DNA of 17,505 nucleotides from Bacteroidales bacterium (GCA_023230285.1 JALNXP010000021.1:1-17505); one strand, 5' to 3'; shown: positions 8,750 to 17,091, counted from the first letter of the stretch. Notes: generated by a model not told the origin, from the letters alone. Translations and numbers: made by a program.

Positions 8750-9436
8750 TTAGAACAAATATTTCACCGAAAGGTTAATAATTCTCGCTTTGGCATTAAC
8801 ATCAAAAACTCTCGAATTAAATTTGTCAGCACTTATATACACTTGTTTTATCACCGGCAAAAAGCCGTGGTCATACGACAAACTCACGGAATATTTATCG
8901 GCGGTATATGATAAACTTACCAAAGCCGCCACATCAAATCTATTAAAAGCGCTATTAGAAAATTCGTTATAGCCATCGAGTGGATATCTCACCAAAACGG
9001 CGGCGGTAGAGCAATCTAACAGCTCATTCATAAACATGATGCAAGAAAGTTTAGCACCTACGCCGAGCCACAAGCCTTTCGTCAACTTAACATCAACAGA
9101 TAAAGGGAGTGACAATTTTGTATAATAATACCTAAGTTCCGTTATTGATTTACCCTCATAAGTAGAGTCTGCATCAAACAGCCACTTGGAGCCACTTTTT
9201 GAAAGCAGTAGAGCTGAAGACAAAGCAAAATTATCGTTCAGATAATACTTAGCTCCGAAGCCGGCAGAATATCCGAAGAACAAATCATCTGAAAATACAT
9301 CTTTATTAGCATGCGACATAAAAGAGATATTACCACCTATTTGAACATTATAGCTCCATTTAGTATTATCACTTTGTGCGTACAAAAATGTAGGGAGCAA
9401 CAAGCAGAAAGCTATAAAAAAAGACTTATATTTCAT
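8750..9436 (-). CDS. Outer membrane beta-barrel protein (PorT/OmpA-like barrel family)
   Basis: 228 residues. The signal peptide is clear (residues 1-20, ending LYA before Gln21). The mature protein is a succession of alternating amphipathic strands with frequent aromatic residues, including KWSYNVQIGGNISF, FFGYSAGFGAKYYL, LWLGVGAKLSCIMF and YSVSLSYDHGFLPV. It ends ...SVKYLF with a C-terminal Phe, as expected for proteins inserted by the BAM complex. The size fits an eight- to ten-stranded barrel. It lies 20 bases after guaB and 28 before the permease, so it is co-transcribed with them. Whether it helps uptake for the ABC transporter is speculative; such small barrels usually have no known ligand. 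Confidence 0.8.
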   Translation of the reverse strand: MKYKSFFIAFCLLLPTFLYAQSDNTKWSYNVQIGGNISFMSHANKDVFSDDLFFGYSAGFGAKYYLNDNFALSSALLLSKSGSKWLFDADSTYEGKSITELRYYYTKLSLPLSVDVKLTKGLWLGVGAKLSCIMFMNELLDCSTAAVLVRYPLDGYNEFSNSAFNRFDVAALVSLSYTADKYSVSLSYDHGFLPVIKQVYISADKFNSRVFDVNAKARIINLSVKYLF

Positions 9437-9456
9437 CAGTCGAAACGGTTTAGTTA

Positions 9457-10968
9457 TTATGAATTTACTTGTGTCATATTTTTATCTTTCAGCATCACGT
9501 CATGAGCGCCGCCTTCGACAATGCTGACTGATGACACGAGAGTAAGTTTAGCTTTTTCTTGAAATTCGGGTATAGACAAAGAGCCGCAGTTGCACATAGT
9601 AGAGCGAATTTTGCTAAGGGTTATCGAAAGGTTGTCACTCAGACTGCCGGCGTAAGGCACATAGGAGTCTACGCCTTCCTCGAAGGACAGTTTACCGGCG
9701 CCGCCCATATCGTAGCGTTGCCAATTTCTTGCTCTTGCGGAGCCTTCGCCCCAATATTCCTTCATATAGTTGCCGTTAATCATCACCTTATTAGTAGGGC
9801 TTTCGTCGAAGCGGGAGAAGTATCTGCCAAGCATACAAAAATCTGCGCCCATAGCAAGAGCCAGCGTAATATGATAATCATATACGATGCCGCCATCAGA
9901 GCATATAGGCACATAAACGCCGGTTTCTTCAAAATATTCATCGCGAGCTTTAGCCACCTCTATCACGGCAGTAGCCTGACCTCTGCCGATACCTTTAGTT
10001 TCTCTTGTGATACAAATAGAGCCACCGCCAATGCCTATCTTCACAAAGTCTGCGCCTGCATCTGCCAAAAAGCGGAAGCCGTCTCTGTCGACAACATTGC
10101 CGGCACCGACTTTAACTCTATCACCATATTTATTTCGTATAAAATCTATGGTATTTTTTTGCCATTCTGAGAAGCCTTCCGAAGAATCTATGCAAAGTAT
10201 GTCAACACCGGCTTCTACAAGAGCCGGCACTCTGTCGGCGAAGTCGCGGGTGTTGATACCTGCACCGACAACAAAACGCTTTGAAGCATCTAAAAGTTCC
10301 AACGGATGTTCGTGGTGTGCATCAAAATCTTTTCTAAAAACGAAAGCCGCTAATCTTTGGTGGTCATCTAATATTGGCAGAGCATTAAGTTTATGGTCCC
10401 AGATAACTTCATTGGCATCCGGCAGAGATATTCCCTCTTGAGCATAAATTATATTTTCGATAGGTGTCATGAACTCTGCGACTTTACAGTCGAGAGACAT
10501 ACGATTTTCGCGATAGTCACGGCTTGTAACTATACCGATAAATCTGCCGTTAGCAGTTCCATCATCAGTAACGGCGACAGTTGAGTGACCTGTTCTCTCT
10601 TTCAGTGCGAGAATATCGCGAAGAGTCTGGTTTGGACCGATGTTAGAGTCGCTTTGTACGAAACCTGCTTTATGATTTTTAACTTTCCGAACCATTTCAG
10701 CTTGTTGCTCTATCGACTGAGAGCCGTAGATAAAAGATATGCCACCTTCTTTAGCCAAAGCTATAGCCATCTTATCATCAGACACAGATTGCATAACAGC
10801 CGAAACTAAAGGAATATTCATTGTCAGTGAAGCTTTTTCCCCTTTTTTAAATTTTGTAATAGGAGTTTTTAATGAAACTTTTGAAGGTATGCACTGAGCT
10901 GAAGAATAGCCCGGAACTAAAAGATATTCATTAAAAGTATGGGAAGGTTCGTCATAAAAAGAAGCCAT
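9457..10968 (-). CDS. guaB: IMP dehydrogenase, Tritrichomonas foetus-like form
   Basis: 503 residues. Converts IMP to XMP using NAD+, the committed step of guanine nucleotide synthesis, in the cytoplasm. The (beta/alpha)8 barrel is split by a CBS-pair insert at about 100-220. The catalytic loop [19 protein letters not shown] places the nucleophile at Cys319. The mobile flap ARNWQRYD gives the Arg418-Tyr419 pair, and the C-terminal segment [12 protein letters not shown] is present. Length, Cys319, Arg418/Tyr419, Lys310 and Glu431 coincide with the numbering I recall for the T. foetus enzyme, and long stretches such as GSQSIE and KEYWGEGS match it too. It is therefore not the ~490-residue form typical of most bacteria. 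First gene of the leftward operon. Its codon use is less AT-biased than its neighbours, as for many housekeeping genes. Confidence 0.97.
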   Translation of the reverse strand: MASFYDEPSHTFNEYLLVPGYSSAQCIPSKVSLKTPITKFKKGEKASLTMNIPLVSAVMQSVSDDKMAIALAKEGGISFIYGSQSIEQQAEMVRKVKNHKAGFVQSDSNIGPNQTLRDILALKERTGHSTVAVTDDGTANGRFIGIVTSRDYRENRMSLDCKVAEFMTPIENIIYAQEGISLPDANEVIWDHKLNALPILDDHQRLAAFVFRKDFDAHHEHPLELLDASKRFVVGAGINTRDFADRVPALVEAGVDILCIDSSEGFSEWQKNTIDFIRNKYGDRVKVGAGNVVDRDGFRFLADAGADFVKIGIGGGSICITRETKGIGRGQATAVIEVAKARDEYFEETGVYVPICSDGGIVYDYHITLALAMGADFCMLGRYFSRFDESPTNKVMINGNYMKEYWGEGSARARNWQRYDMGGAGKLSFEEGVDSYVPYAGSLSDNLSITLSKIRSTMCNCGSLSIPEFQEKAKLTLVSSVSIVEGGAHDVMLKDKNMTQVNS

Positions 10969-11004
10969 AATGATATATTTTATATTTAAAAATCAATTAA
11001 ATTG

Positions 11005-11012
11005 CAAATATA
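11005..11012 (-). promoter_or_regulatory. Candidate -7 element of the guaB operon
   Basis: On the minus strand TATATTTG followed by C matches TAnnTTTG, 37 bases before the guaB ATG at 10968. It lies in the 157-base divergent intergenic region shared with the glycosyltransferase gene. No clear -33 element is visible. Confidence 0.5.
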
Positions 11013-11099
11013 CGGCAAAACATTGAAATATTTATGTATGAAAAAATTTTTTTAACGCAAAACGAATTACCGTAGATTCAAAAAATCAAAAATAATAAT

Positions 11100-11107
11100 T
11101 ATCTTTG
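11100..11107 (+). promoter_or_regulatory. Candidate -7 element of the glycosyltransferase gene
   Basis: TATCTTTG followed by CC matches TAnnTTTG. It contains the TTG at 11105 that would otherwise be the furthest upstream start, and so argues for initiation at the ATG at 11126. Confidence 0.5.
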
Positions 11108-11125
11108 CCATTTAAACAAAATGAA

Positions 11126-12274
11126 ATGCAAAATCCGGATATTAATGTTAATATTATCTCTTTTACTGTCCCTTATCCACCTAATTACGGTGGCTGCATT
11201 GATGTGTTTTATAAAATAAAAGCATTAAAGAAAATCGGCGTAAATATCATTTTACATTGCTTCTATTATGATAGAAAACCAACAGAAGAACTTAAACAGT
11301 ATTGTAAATCAGTGTTTTTCTATAAACGTAAAGTTGGAATTAAAAGCAATTTGTCTTTTTTGCCGTATATCATCAAAAGCAGACAGTCGGATGAGCTGAT
11401 TGCAAATTTGTTGACTAATGATTATCCTATCATATTTGAAGGTTTGCATTCATGTTATTATCTTAATGATAAAAGACTGAAAAACAGATGCAAAATATAT
11501 AGAGAAAGTAATATTGAGCATGAATATTACTTTAATCTGTTCAAGTCGGCTCATGTGTTTTCAAAAAAAATATATTATTTAGTCGAAAGTTTACGCTTGT
11601 TGATATTTCAAAAAACAGTTGCCTATGCTGATTTTATATTGCCCGTTTCTGTGAAAGATTTTGATTACCTGAAAAGAAAATTTTCTCATAATAAAATTGT
11701 CTATATGCCGAGTTTTCATGGTAATGATGATGTGATTTCGCAATTAGGACGTGGAGCTTTCGGATTATATAACGGTAATTTGTCTGTCGATGAAAATATA
11801 AATGCTGCCAAGTATTTGATGTCTAATATATTTTCAAAAATGCCCGAATATAGGTTCGTTATAACCGGGCTTAATCCCGATAATGTAATATATAAGATGG
11901 CTTTAAAATATGATAATGTTAAAATCATAGCCAATCCTGATGAGATGGAAATGAACAGATTGATTAGTGATGCTCAAGTGAACATATTATATACAGAACA
12001 AGCAACAGGTCTTAAGTTGAAGTTGCTTAATGTTTTATATAGAGGTCGTTTTGTACTCGTTAATTCTAAAATGTGTGCCGGTACCGGCTTAGATGATTTG
12101 TGCATAATTGCCGATGATGATGCAAGTATGATTGAAAAATTAAAGATAATATTTGATGATTATTTTACTGAAAATGAGATAAATAGAAGACGTATGATGC
12201 TGTCACAATGCTATTGTGATGCTCAAAATGCCAATTCATTAGTTGAAATTATTACTTCTTGGCATGTTTCTTGA
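11126..12274 (+). CDS. Glycosyltransferase, GT-B fold, GT4-like
   Basis: 382 residues from the chosen ATG. The N-terminus has SFTVPYPPNYGGCIDV (13-28), the glycine-rich acceptor-side loop after the first strand of GT4 enzymes. The C-terminal half has YNGNLSVDENINAAKYL (215-231), FVITGLNPD, a predicted NDP-sugar contact region around EQATGLKLKLLNVL (291-304), and YRGRFVLVN, the usual 'region then pick a new strand' order of this fold. The second Glu of the EX7E motif is not evident. There is no signal peptide or membrane segment; such enzymes build surface polysaccharide or glycoproteins on the cytoplasmic face. An in-frame TTG at 11105 would add seven residues, but it lies inside the promoter element. 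Codon use is more AT-rich than guaB next door. No other polysaccharide genes flank it, so the product is unknown. Confidence 0.82.
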   Translation: MQNPDINVNIISFTVPYPPNYGGCIDVFYKIKALKKIGVNIILHCFYYDRKPTEELKQYCKSVFFYKRKVGIKSNLSFLPYIIKSRQSDELIANLLTNDYPIIFEGLHSCYYLNDKRLKNRCKIYRESNIEHEYYFNLFKSAHVFSKKIYYLVESLRLLIFQKTVAYADFILPVSVKDFDYLKRKFSHNKIVYMPSFHGNDDVISQLGRGAFGLYNGNLSVDENINAAKYLMSNIFSKMPEYRFVITGLNPDNVIYKMALKYDNVKIIANPDEMEMNRLISDAQVNILYTEQATGLKLKLLNVLYRGRFVLVNSKMCAGTGLDDLCIIADDDASMIEKLKIIFDDYFTENEINRRRMMLSQCYCDAQNANSLVEIITSWHVS

Positions 12275-12329
12275 TAAATTGTTTAAAATTTTTTATGAAA
12301 GTACATTGAGTTTTTTTTAGTAAATGATT

Positions 12330-12337
12330 TAACTTTG
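12330..12337 (+). promoter_or_regulatory. Candidate -7 element of the TPR protein/methyltransferase pair
   Basis: TAACTTTG followed by C matches TAnnTTTG, with ATTG at 12305-12308 as a possible -33 element 21 bases upstream. It is 59 bases before the ATG at 12396 and is the best-formed promoter in the window. Confidence 0.6.
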
Positions 12338-12395
12338 CAAGCGATATCAAATTTATCGAACATGTTAAAAATGTATAATAATAAATATTAATTCT

Positions 12396-13364
12396 ATGAA
12401 AAAAATTGTGATTTTGTTTTCGGCATTTTTATTTTGTGCCATGTTTTCTTTTTCCCAAACAATTAATGAAGCCGGAGAAAAATATAATGCCGGAAATACT
12501 AACCTTAAGGATAAAGATTATGCTGCTGCTGTTGTCAATTATCAAGAAGCATTGTCTATTTGTAATGCTCTTGGTGAAGAGGGCGCAGAATTAGGAAGTC
12601 AAATAGCGAGGTATCTTCCGATAGCTCAAGTCAATTATGCTAAAGCTCTTATTAAAACCAAAGATAACGATAAGGCAATGGAAATTTTACAAGATGTGTT
12701 GGTTACAGCAAATGCTTCAGGCGATGAAAAATCTATTAAATCAGCAAAATCTTTAATATCAAGTATTTATTTGGCAGATGCAAGTGCTGCTTATAATGCA
12801 AAAAATTATGATGAAGCTGTCGCAAAATGCGACCTCGCACTCGAATATAATAATACCTTGGCAAAAGCTTATTTGTTTAAGGCTCTGTCTTATAAGGAAC
12901 TTGAAAAAGATGATGAACTTATTCTTGCTGCAAATGAAGCAATGAGGTACAGCAAGTCTCATAATGATGATAAAACTTACACTCAGGCACAACAAACAGG
13001 AAATACTTATTTTTTAAATAAAGCCCAGAAACTTATTCAATCGAAGAAATATGAAGAAGCTGTGACAGCTTTGGACTTAGCTCTTACATTTGATGCTGCT
13101 AACGAATCTACATATTATTATAAAACTTCTTGTTTAAATAATCTGAAAAATTATAAAGAAGCTATTAATACAGGGTTACTTGGTTTACAAGTAGAATCCG
13201 AATCTTCTGAAATGCGTGCCGGCATCAGCCTTGAACTCGCTCGGGCTTACGAAGCTACTAATGATACGGCTAACGCTTGTACTTATTATTCAGCAGCTGC
13301 CGCTTCTCCAAACTTCAAAGAAGAAGCCAACTACAAAATGAAAGATGTTCTAAAATGTAATTAA
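12396..13364 (+). CDS. Secreted tetratricopeptide repeat protein
   Basis: 322 residues. Signal peptide 1-20 (MKKIVILFSAFLFCAMFSFS, then Gln21), with no lipobox at the cleavage site, so it is probably periplasmic. The rest is helical and made of TPR-like units with the typical Y...G/A...A...Y..A pattern: about 23-57 (KDYAAAVVNYQEAL), 78-105, 126-152 (AYNAKNYDEAVAKCDLAL), 153-185, 206-232 (QSKKYEEAVTALDLAL), 237-265 (KNYKEAINTGLLGL) and 276-303. TPR arrays bind partner proteins; the partner is not evident. The stop codon overlaps the next start in TAATG, so translation of the methyltransferase is probably coupled to it, an odd pairing of an exported and a cytoplasmic protein. Confidence 0.85.
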   Translation: MKKIVILFSAFLFCAMFSFSQTINEAGEKYNAGNTNLKDKDYAAAVVNYQEALSICNALGEEGAELGSQIARYLPIAQVNYAKALIKTKDNDKAMEILQDVLVTANASGDEKSIKSAKSLISSIYLADASAAYNAKNYDEAVAKCDLALEYNNTLAKAYLFKALSYKELEKDDELILAANEAMRYSKSHNDDKTYTQAQQTGNTYFLNKAQKLIQSKKYEEAVTALDLALTFDAANESTYYYKTSCLNNLKNYKEAINTGLLGLQVESESSEMRAGISLELARAYEATNDTANACTYYSAAAASPNFKEEANYKMKDVLKCN

Positions 13365-13897
13365 TGCGCAAATTAAATACTTGCGAACTTAACAGAATCA
13401 ATGTTGGCGAATTTAAAAATTCCGCTAAAACTCCTGTCATCGTTGTACTCGATAATATACGGAGTTTGAATAACATTGGTTCTGTTTTTCGTACATCCGA
13501 TGCCTTCCGTATACAAAAGATATATTTGTGCGGTATAACTTGTTGCCCACCTCATCGCGACATTCAAAAAACAGCTCTCGGTGCTACAGAATCTGTAGAG
13601 TGGGAGTATTGCGAGTCAACAGTAGAGTGTGTGACAAATCTTAAAGCCAACGGTGTCTTAATAGCTTCAGTTGAACAAGCCGAAGGCAGTACCTCCCTCA
13701 ATGATTTTAACTACGATTTTAAATCGCCAATAGCCGTAGTCTTTGGTAATGAGGTCACCGGCGTTGATGATGCCGTCATAGAACATTCCGACTGCTGTAT
13801 AGAAATTCCTCAAATCGGCACAAAACATTCTCTTAATATCTCTGTCTGCTGCGGAATTGTCCTGTATAGCTTGTTCAGGGCATTTTATGAAAAATAA
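13364..13897 (+). CDS. SpoU/TrmH-family RNA 2'-O-methyltransferase
   Basis: 177 residues, close to the minimal size of the SPOUT fold. Motif 1 is LDNIRSLNNIGSVFR (29-43) with the catalytic-type Arg43. Motif 2 is AVVFGNEVTGV (124-134). Motif 3 is IPQIGTKHSLNISV (148-161). Together they form the knotted SAM-binding site that methylates a ribose 2'-OH in tRNA or rRNA. No N-terminal substrate-binding domain as in RlmB is present, so it may be a tRNA enzyme of the TrmL/TrmH kind, but the target base cannot be read from sequence. It begins on the last base of the TPR gene's stop codon, and a long imperfect hairpin follows 34 bases after its stop. Confidence 0.92.
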   Translation: MRKLNTCELNRINVGEFKNSAKTPVIVVLDNIRSLNNIGSVFRTSDAFRIQKIYLCGITCCPPHRDIQKTALGATESVEWEYCESTVECVTNLKANGVLIASVEQAEGSTSLNDFNYDFKSPIAVVFGNEVTGVDDAVIEHSDCCIEIPQIGTKHSLNISVCCGIVLYSLFRAFYEK

Positions 13898-13931
13898 TTC
13901 CATACAAATATGCAAAACCATTATTTTCTTT

Positions 13932-13982
13932 ATTGCGAATTTCAACAATAAAAATAAAATCTCTTTATTGTATTTTCGCAAT
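13932..13982. repeat. Long imperfect inverted repeat downstream of the methyltransferase gene
   Basis: Two paired segments stack into one hairpin: ATTGCGAA (13932-13939) with TTCGCAAT (13975-13982), and ACAATAAA (13945-13952) with TTTATTGT (13964-13971). An internal bulge (5 and 3 bases) separates them and the loop is 11 bases. There is no T-run after it on either strand, so it is not a standard terminator. It lies upstream of argF and could be an mRNA 3' end structure or a protein-binding site. Confidence 0.6.
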
Positions 13983-14047
13983 GCTAATGAATCTTCCGTT
14001 TACTATTTGTGTTTATAATTATTAATTCGTAATTGAAAATTTTATGC

Positions 14048-14055
14048 TACCTTTG
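14048..14055 (+). promoter_or_regulatory. Candidate -7 element of argF
   Basis: TACCTTTG followed by C matches TAnnTTTG closely, 61 bases before the ATG at 14116. No convincing -33 TTTG and no clear ArgR-type box were seen in the 218-base gap that separates argF from the methyltransferase gene. Confidence 0.6.
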
Positions 14056-14115
14056 CAAATTCAAAATTATAGAAATATTTTTCAGTAAATAATTATTAAT
14101 TAAAAAATTAAAGAA

Positions 14116-15117
14116 ATGGCATTTAATCTTAGAAACAGAAATTTCTTAAAGTTGTTAGATTTCACACCAAAAGAAATTCAACATTTTTTAAATTTAGCGG
14201 CAAATTTAAAAGCTGCCAAATATGCCGGCACAGAACAGCCGATGTTAAAAGGTAAAAACATTGTTTTGTTGTTCGAGAAAGATTCGACACGTACACGTTG
14301 TGCTTTTGAAGTAGCTGCTCACGACCAGGGAGCACTTGTCACATATTTAGGACCTGCAGGCTCTCAGATGGGCAAAAAAGAATCCATGAAAGACACAGCA
14401 AGAGTTCTTGGCAGAATGTATGATGGCATTGAATACCGCGGTTATTCTCAACAAATAGTCGAAACTTTAGGCGAATACGCAGGAGTTCCTGTCTGGAACG
14501 GATTGACAACAGAATTTCATCCAACACAAATATTGGCAGATTTCCTTACTATGATGGAAAATTCAGATAAGCCTTTACATAAAATATCATTTGCTTATTT
14601 AGGCGATGCCCGCAACAACATGGGGAATTCTTTAATGGTTGGTGCTGCTAAAATGGGTATGGACTTCAGAGCCGTTGCTCCAAAAGCATTTTTACCGGCT
14701 GAAGACTTGGTTAACACTTGCAGAGAAATTTCACAAGAAACAGGCGCAACAATAACTTTAACCGACAACGTCGAAGAAGGTGTTAAAGGTGTAGATTTCT
14801 TATACACAGACGTTTGGGTTTCTATGGGCGAGGCTCCTGAAGAATGGGCAAAACGTATAAACATAATGCTTCCTTATCAAATAAACATGGACGTAGTTAA
14901 GAAAACCGGTAATCCTAACGTAAAATTCTTACACTGTTTACCATCATTCCATAACACAGAGACTACTATCGGACAAGACATCTTCAACAAATTCGGAATT
15001 TCTGAAATGGAAGTTTCTGACGAAGTATTCGAATCACCAATGTCATTAGTATTCGACGAAGCAGAAAACCGTCTGCACACTATAAAAGCTGTTATGGTTG
15101 CAACTTTAGGCGAATAA
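14116..15117 (+). CDS. argF: Ornithine carbamoyltransferase
   Basis: 333 residues, the family length. Joins carbamoyl phosphate and L-ornithine to give citrulline, in arginine synthesis (or the reverse in the deiminase pathway). The carbamoyl-phosphate loop STRTR is at 57-61 and HPTQ at 135-138. The ornithine-binding SMG loop is in DVWVSMGE (232-239), and HCLP (273-276) carries the catalytic Cys274. The SMG loop argues against the N-acetyl- and N-succinylornithine transcarbamylases that many Bacteroidota use instead. By overall sequence it resembles the E. coli ArgF/ArgI and ArcB group. It is a single-gene unit with its own promoter and terminator and no arginine genes beside it, so an anabolic or a catabolic role cannot be settled by context. 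Confidence 0.95.
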   Translation: MAFNLRNRNFLKLLDFTPKEIQHFLNLAANLKAAKYAGTEQPMLKGKNIVLLFEKDSTRTRCAFEVAAHDQGALVTYLGPAGSQMGKKESMKDTARVLGRMYDGIEYRGYSQQIVETLGEYAGVPVWNGLTTEFHPTQILADFLTMMENSDKPLHKISFAYLGDARNNMGNSLMVGAAKMGMDFRAVAPKAFLPAEDLVNTCREISQETGATITLTDNVEEGVKGVDFLYTDVWVSMGEAPEEWAKRINIMLPYQINMDVVKKTGNPNVKFLHCLPSFHNTETTIGQDIFNKFGISEMEVSDEVFESPMSLVFDEAENRLHTIKAVMVATLGE

Positions 15118-15138
15118 TAAATCTGCAGCAAATAAATG

Positions 15139-15180
15139 AAAGGCATTAAAACAGCACACAACTGATTAATGCCTTTTTTT
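15139..15180 (+). terminator. Rho-independent terminator of argF
   Basis: AAAGGCATTAA (15139-15149) pairs perfectly with TTAATGCCTTT (15166-15176) over 11 bases with a 16-base loop, followed by more T to 15180. It begins 22 bases after the argF stop. Confidence 0.88.
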
Positions 15181-15266
15181 ATATCAAAATAACAACAATT
15201 ACAATTCATCATAAAGACTTACCAACATCAAAATCTAAGTTTATTCACACTATAAAACAACAGTCA

Positions 15267-16922
15267 ATGAAAAAACATCTGCTTTATATTTTATTGATAA
15301 TCACATCTTTATCTACTTATGCTCAAACAAAAAATTTAACTATAAAATATTTGACAAGTTATAACGGAGAAACTGACACTACATCCTGCACTACGGTTGA
15401 GGCAACGCCACAAGCCGCAAAAATATGGTACAACGGAGAAGAAGAATACCCCGATGCTCCAAAAAAATGCACTTACATAGATTATATCACAAAGACATGT
15501 ACAAACACAGCAACTCTATCTGAAGGAAAAACTATTGCCACCCAAACATCTTTTGAGTATAATAAAGATTGGAAATTCAGTGCCGAAACCGATGAAATTT
15601 TAGGATACAGCTGCCATAAAGCCACGACTACAATAAACTCCAACCGCATAGAAATCTTTTACGCCACAGACACTTTATATAAAGGAACGCCGGTGCCAAA
15701 CTTTGGCATCACAAACGGACTAATCTTCAAGGTTATTGTAAACGGCAACAGAGTTATAGAAGCAGTCGACATTGCAACTACTGAATCGAGAAATGTACTT
15801 CCAAATAATTATGGTACGATTATCAGCAGAAACAGTTACCAAAAGCAATTGAATGATGCAGCTGTCAAGACAGTCAACGTATTTCACAATAATCGCATTT
15901 GCTATGCACCCGACAAGAAAGATGAAGGGAAGATAGAAGATGGCGATGTCATCAGTTTTGCCAACGGAACTGTAATAGTTCGGCAAGTAACTTTGCCGGC
16001 AGGCAGTTGGAACTACGACATTTTTGCAAAGTTAAGTCAATATTCTGATGGTGATGCTTACGACAGAACCGGCAGTGTATTTATAATTCCGCAGGGAAAG
16101 ACCCTGTCGTATTTAGATGCTTTAGAGCATGGAATAGAAGTTCTACCATATTTTACAGATAATAGCGGCGCAAAATATCATGGATTAATATCTACAGAAG
16201 ATTATGACGTACCGGTAGAAATGATGAGGTTTTACACAGCCTTCGGCACGCGTAAATACAACCATATTGAATATGGCGACTATAATTGGTTCGATTCTAT
16301 TATCTTTGAGCAAGATGTTACTCATTTATCGACTTTGTTATGTGATAAAGTGTTAATTGGCATGTACATAGGCAATTATGATGCCAACGGTCATATTGTA
16401 AATTTAGATTTACAGTTTCATCCGAAGTTTGAAGACATCACGCCCAATAAGATAACGCCGTTATTTTGCACTTTGAACATCATGGAGATGGGGGGACAGC
16501 CCTACCCTGTTTTTTTCGCCAATGACACTTTAGAAGTGGATTTTCAGCTTGATGATAATTGTGAAGAAGTTGTTTTAAGTTATATTTCCACAGGTCATGG
16601 TGGCTGGGGCGGCGGCGATGAGTTCAACAAGAAGCCGAATACCATCATTTTTGACGACAATTCTACGTCTTTTATACCATGGAGATATGATTGTGCAAGT
16701 TACAGAGAACGCAATCCGTGTTCGGGCAATTTCAACAATGGGTTGTCGTCCTCGGACTACAGTCGTTCCGGCTGGTGTCCGGGTACCATCACGAATCCGA
16801 CAGAATTTTATTATTCGGGAGTAAAAAGCGGTAGTCATAGGATTAGAATTTGCATTCCGCAGGGAGCAAAAGAAGGCGGTAGCTTCAGCTCATGGAATGT
16901 TTCAGGTATTTTAATCTACTGA
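15267..16922 (+). CDS. Secreted PNGase F-like peptide-N-glycosidase with GLPGLI-like N-terminal domain
   Basis: 551 residues. Signal peptide 1-20 (ends TYA-Gln), with no lipobox and no T9SS sorting domain. Residues 22-175 resemble the GLPGLI/PNGase F-II N-terminal domain: ILGYSCHKAT (111-120), IEIFYATDTL, GTPVPNFGITNGLIFKV. Residues ~228-551 match the two jelly-roll domains of PNGase F, which removes N-glycans by cleaving the amide bond to Asn. The strongest stretches are TGHGGWGGGDEF (442-453), PWRYDCASYRERNP (471-484), SGNFNNGLSSSDYSRSGWC (486-504) and EGGSFSSWNVSG (536-547). By alignment from memory, Asp266 (AYDRTGSV) and Glu452 correspond to Asp60 and Glu206 of the Elizabethkingia enzyme; an equivalent of its Glu118 is not obvious. 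The gene stands alone. It should let the cell deglycosylate eukaryotic glycoproteins. Confidence 0.88.
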   Translation: MKKHLLYILLIITSLSTYAQTKNLTIKYLTSYNGETDTTSCTTVEATPQAAKIWYNGEEEYPDAPKKCTYIDYITKTCTNTATLSEGKTIATQTSFEYNKDWKFSAETDEILGYSCHKATTTINSNRIEIFYATDTLYKGTPVPNFGITNGLIFKVIVNGNRVIEAVDIATTESRNVLPNNYGTIISRNSYQKQLNDAAVKTVNVFHNNRICYAPDKKDEGKIEDGDVISFANGTVIVRQVTLPAGSWNYDIFAKLSQYSDGDAYDRTGSVFIIPQGKTLSYLDALEHGIEVLPYFTDNSGAKYHGLISTEDYDVPVEMMRFYTAFGTRKYNHIEYGDYNWFDSIIFEQDVTHLSTLLCDKVLIGMYIGNYDANGHIVNLDLQFHPKFEDITPNKITPLFCTLNIMEMGGQPYPVFFANDTLEVDFQLDDNCEEVVLSYISTGHGGWGGGDEFNKKPNTIIFDDNSTSFIPWRYDCASYRERNPCSGNFNNGLSSSDYSRSGWCPGTITNPTEFYYSGVKSGSHRIRICIPQGAKEGGSFSSWNVSGILIY

Positions 16923-16988
16923 TTATCAGCAATTACCGAGGTACATAATTTTTTTCCAAAAATAAGCTCTATATTACAAATAATTTTG

Positions 16989-16996
16989 TACTTTTG
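16989..16996 (+). promoter_or_regulatory. Candidate -7 element of tRNA-Arg
   Basis: TACTTTTG followed by C matches TAnnTTTG, 19 bases before the tRNA. A second match, TAATTTTG, abuts it at 16981-16988. Confidence 0.5.
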
Positions 16997-17014
16997 CAAT
17001 CGAAAACTAATGCT

Positions 17015-17090
17015 GGACCCGTAGCTCAATTGGATTTAGAGTATCTGACTACGGATCAGAAGGTTGCGGGTTCGATCCCCACCGGGTTCA
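17015..17090 (+). tRNA. tRNA-Arg (anticodon ACG)
   Basis: The cloverleaf is complete over 76 bases. Acceptor stem GGACCCG (17015-17021) pairs with CGGGTTC (17083-17089, one G-U), with discriminator A at 17090 and no encoded CCA. The D stem is GCTC/GAGT. The anticodon stem TCTGA/TCAGA encloses CTACGGA with anticodon ACG at 17051-17053, whose A34 would normally be edited to inosine to read CGN codons. The T loop is TTCGATC. The T stem GCGGG/CCCAC contains one C-A mismatch (17067 with 17081), where a G-T or T-A pair would be expected. Confidence 0.95.
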
Positions 17091-17091
17091 C

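Noticed and set aside
9559..10170. 203-codon open frame antisense to guaB, and shorter ones at 10007-10441 and 10585-10809
   Set aside because: They are mirror frames of a strongly conserved gene. The predicted proteins look low in order and resemble no family.
11121..11219. 32-codon hydrophobic frame overlapping the glycosyltransferase start
   Set aside because: It is out of frame with the conserved GT-B N-terminus and too short to judge. It is probably chance in AT-rich DNA.
14116..15117. N-acetyl- or N-succinylornithine transcarbamylase, as used by some Bacteroidota
   Set aside because: The SMG loop for free ornithine and the overall match to the ArgI/ArcB type are present, and these are lacking in the acylated-substrate enzymes.
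16575..16838. Overlapping frames on both strands in the PNGase F catalytic region
   Set aside because: The plus-strand main frame holds the dense PNGase F motifs, so the other frames are by-products of its composition.
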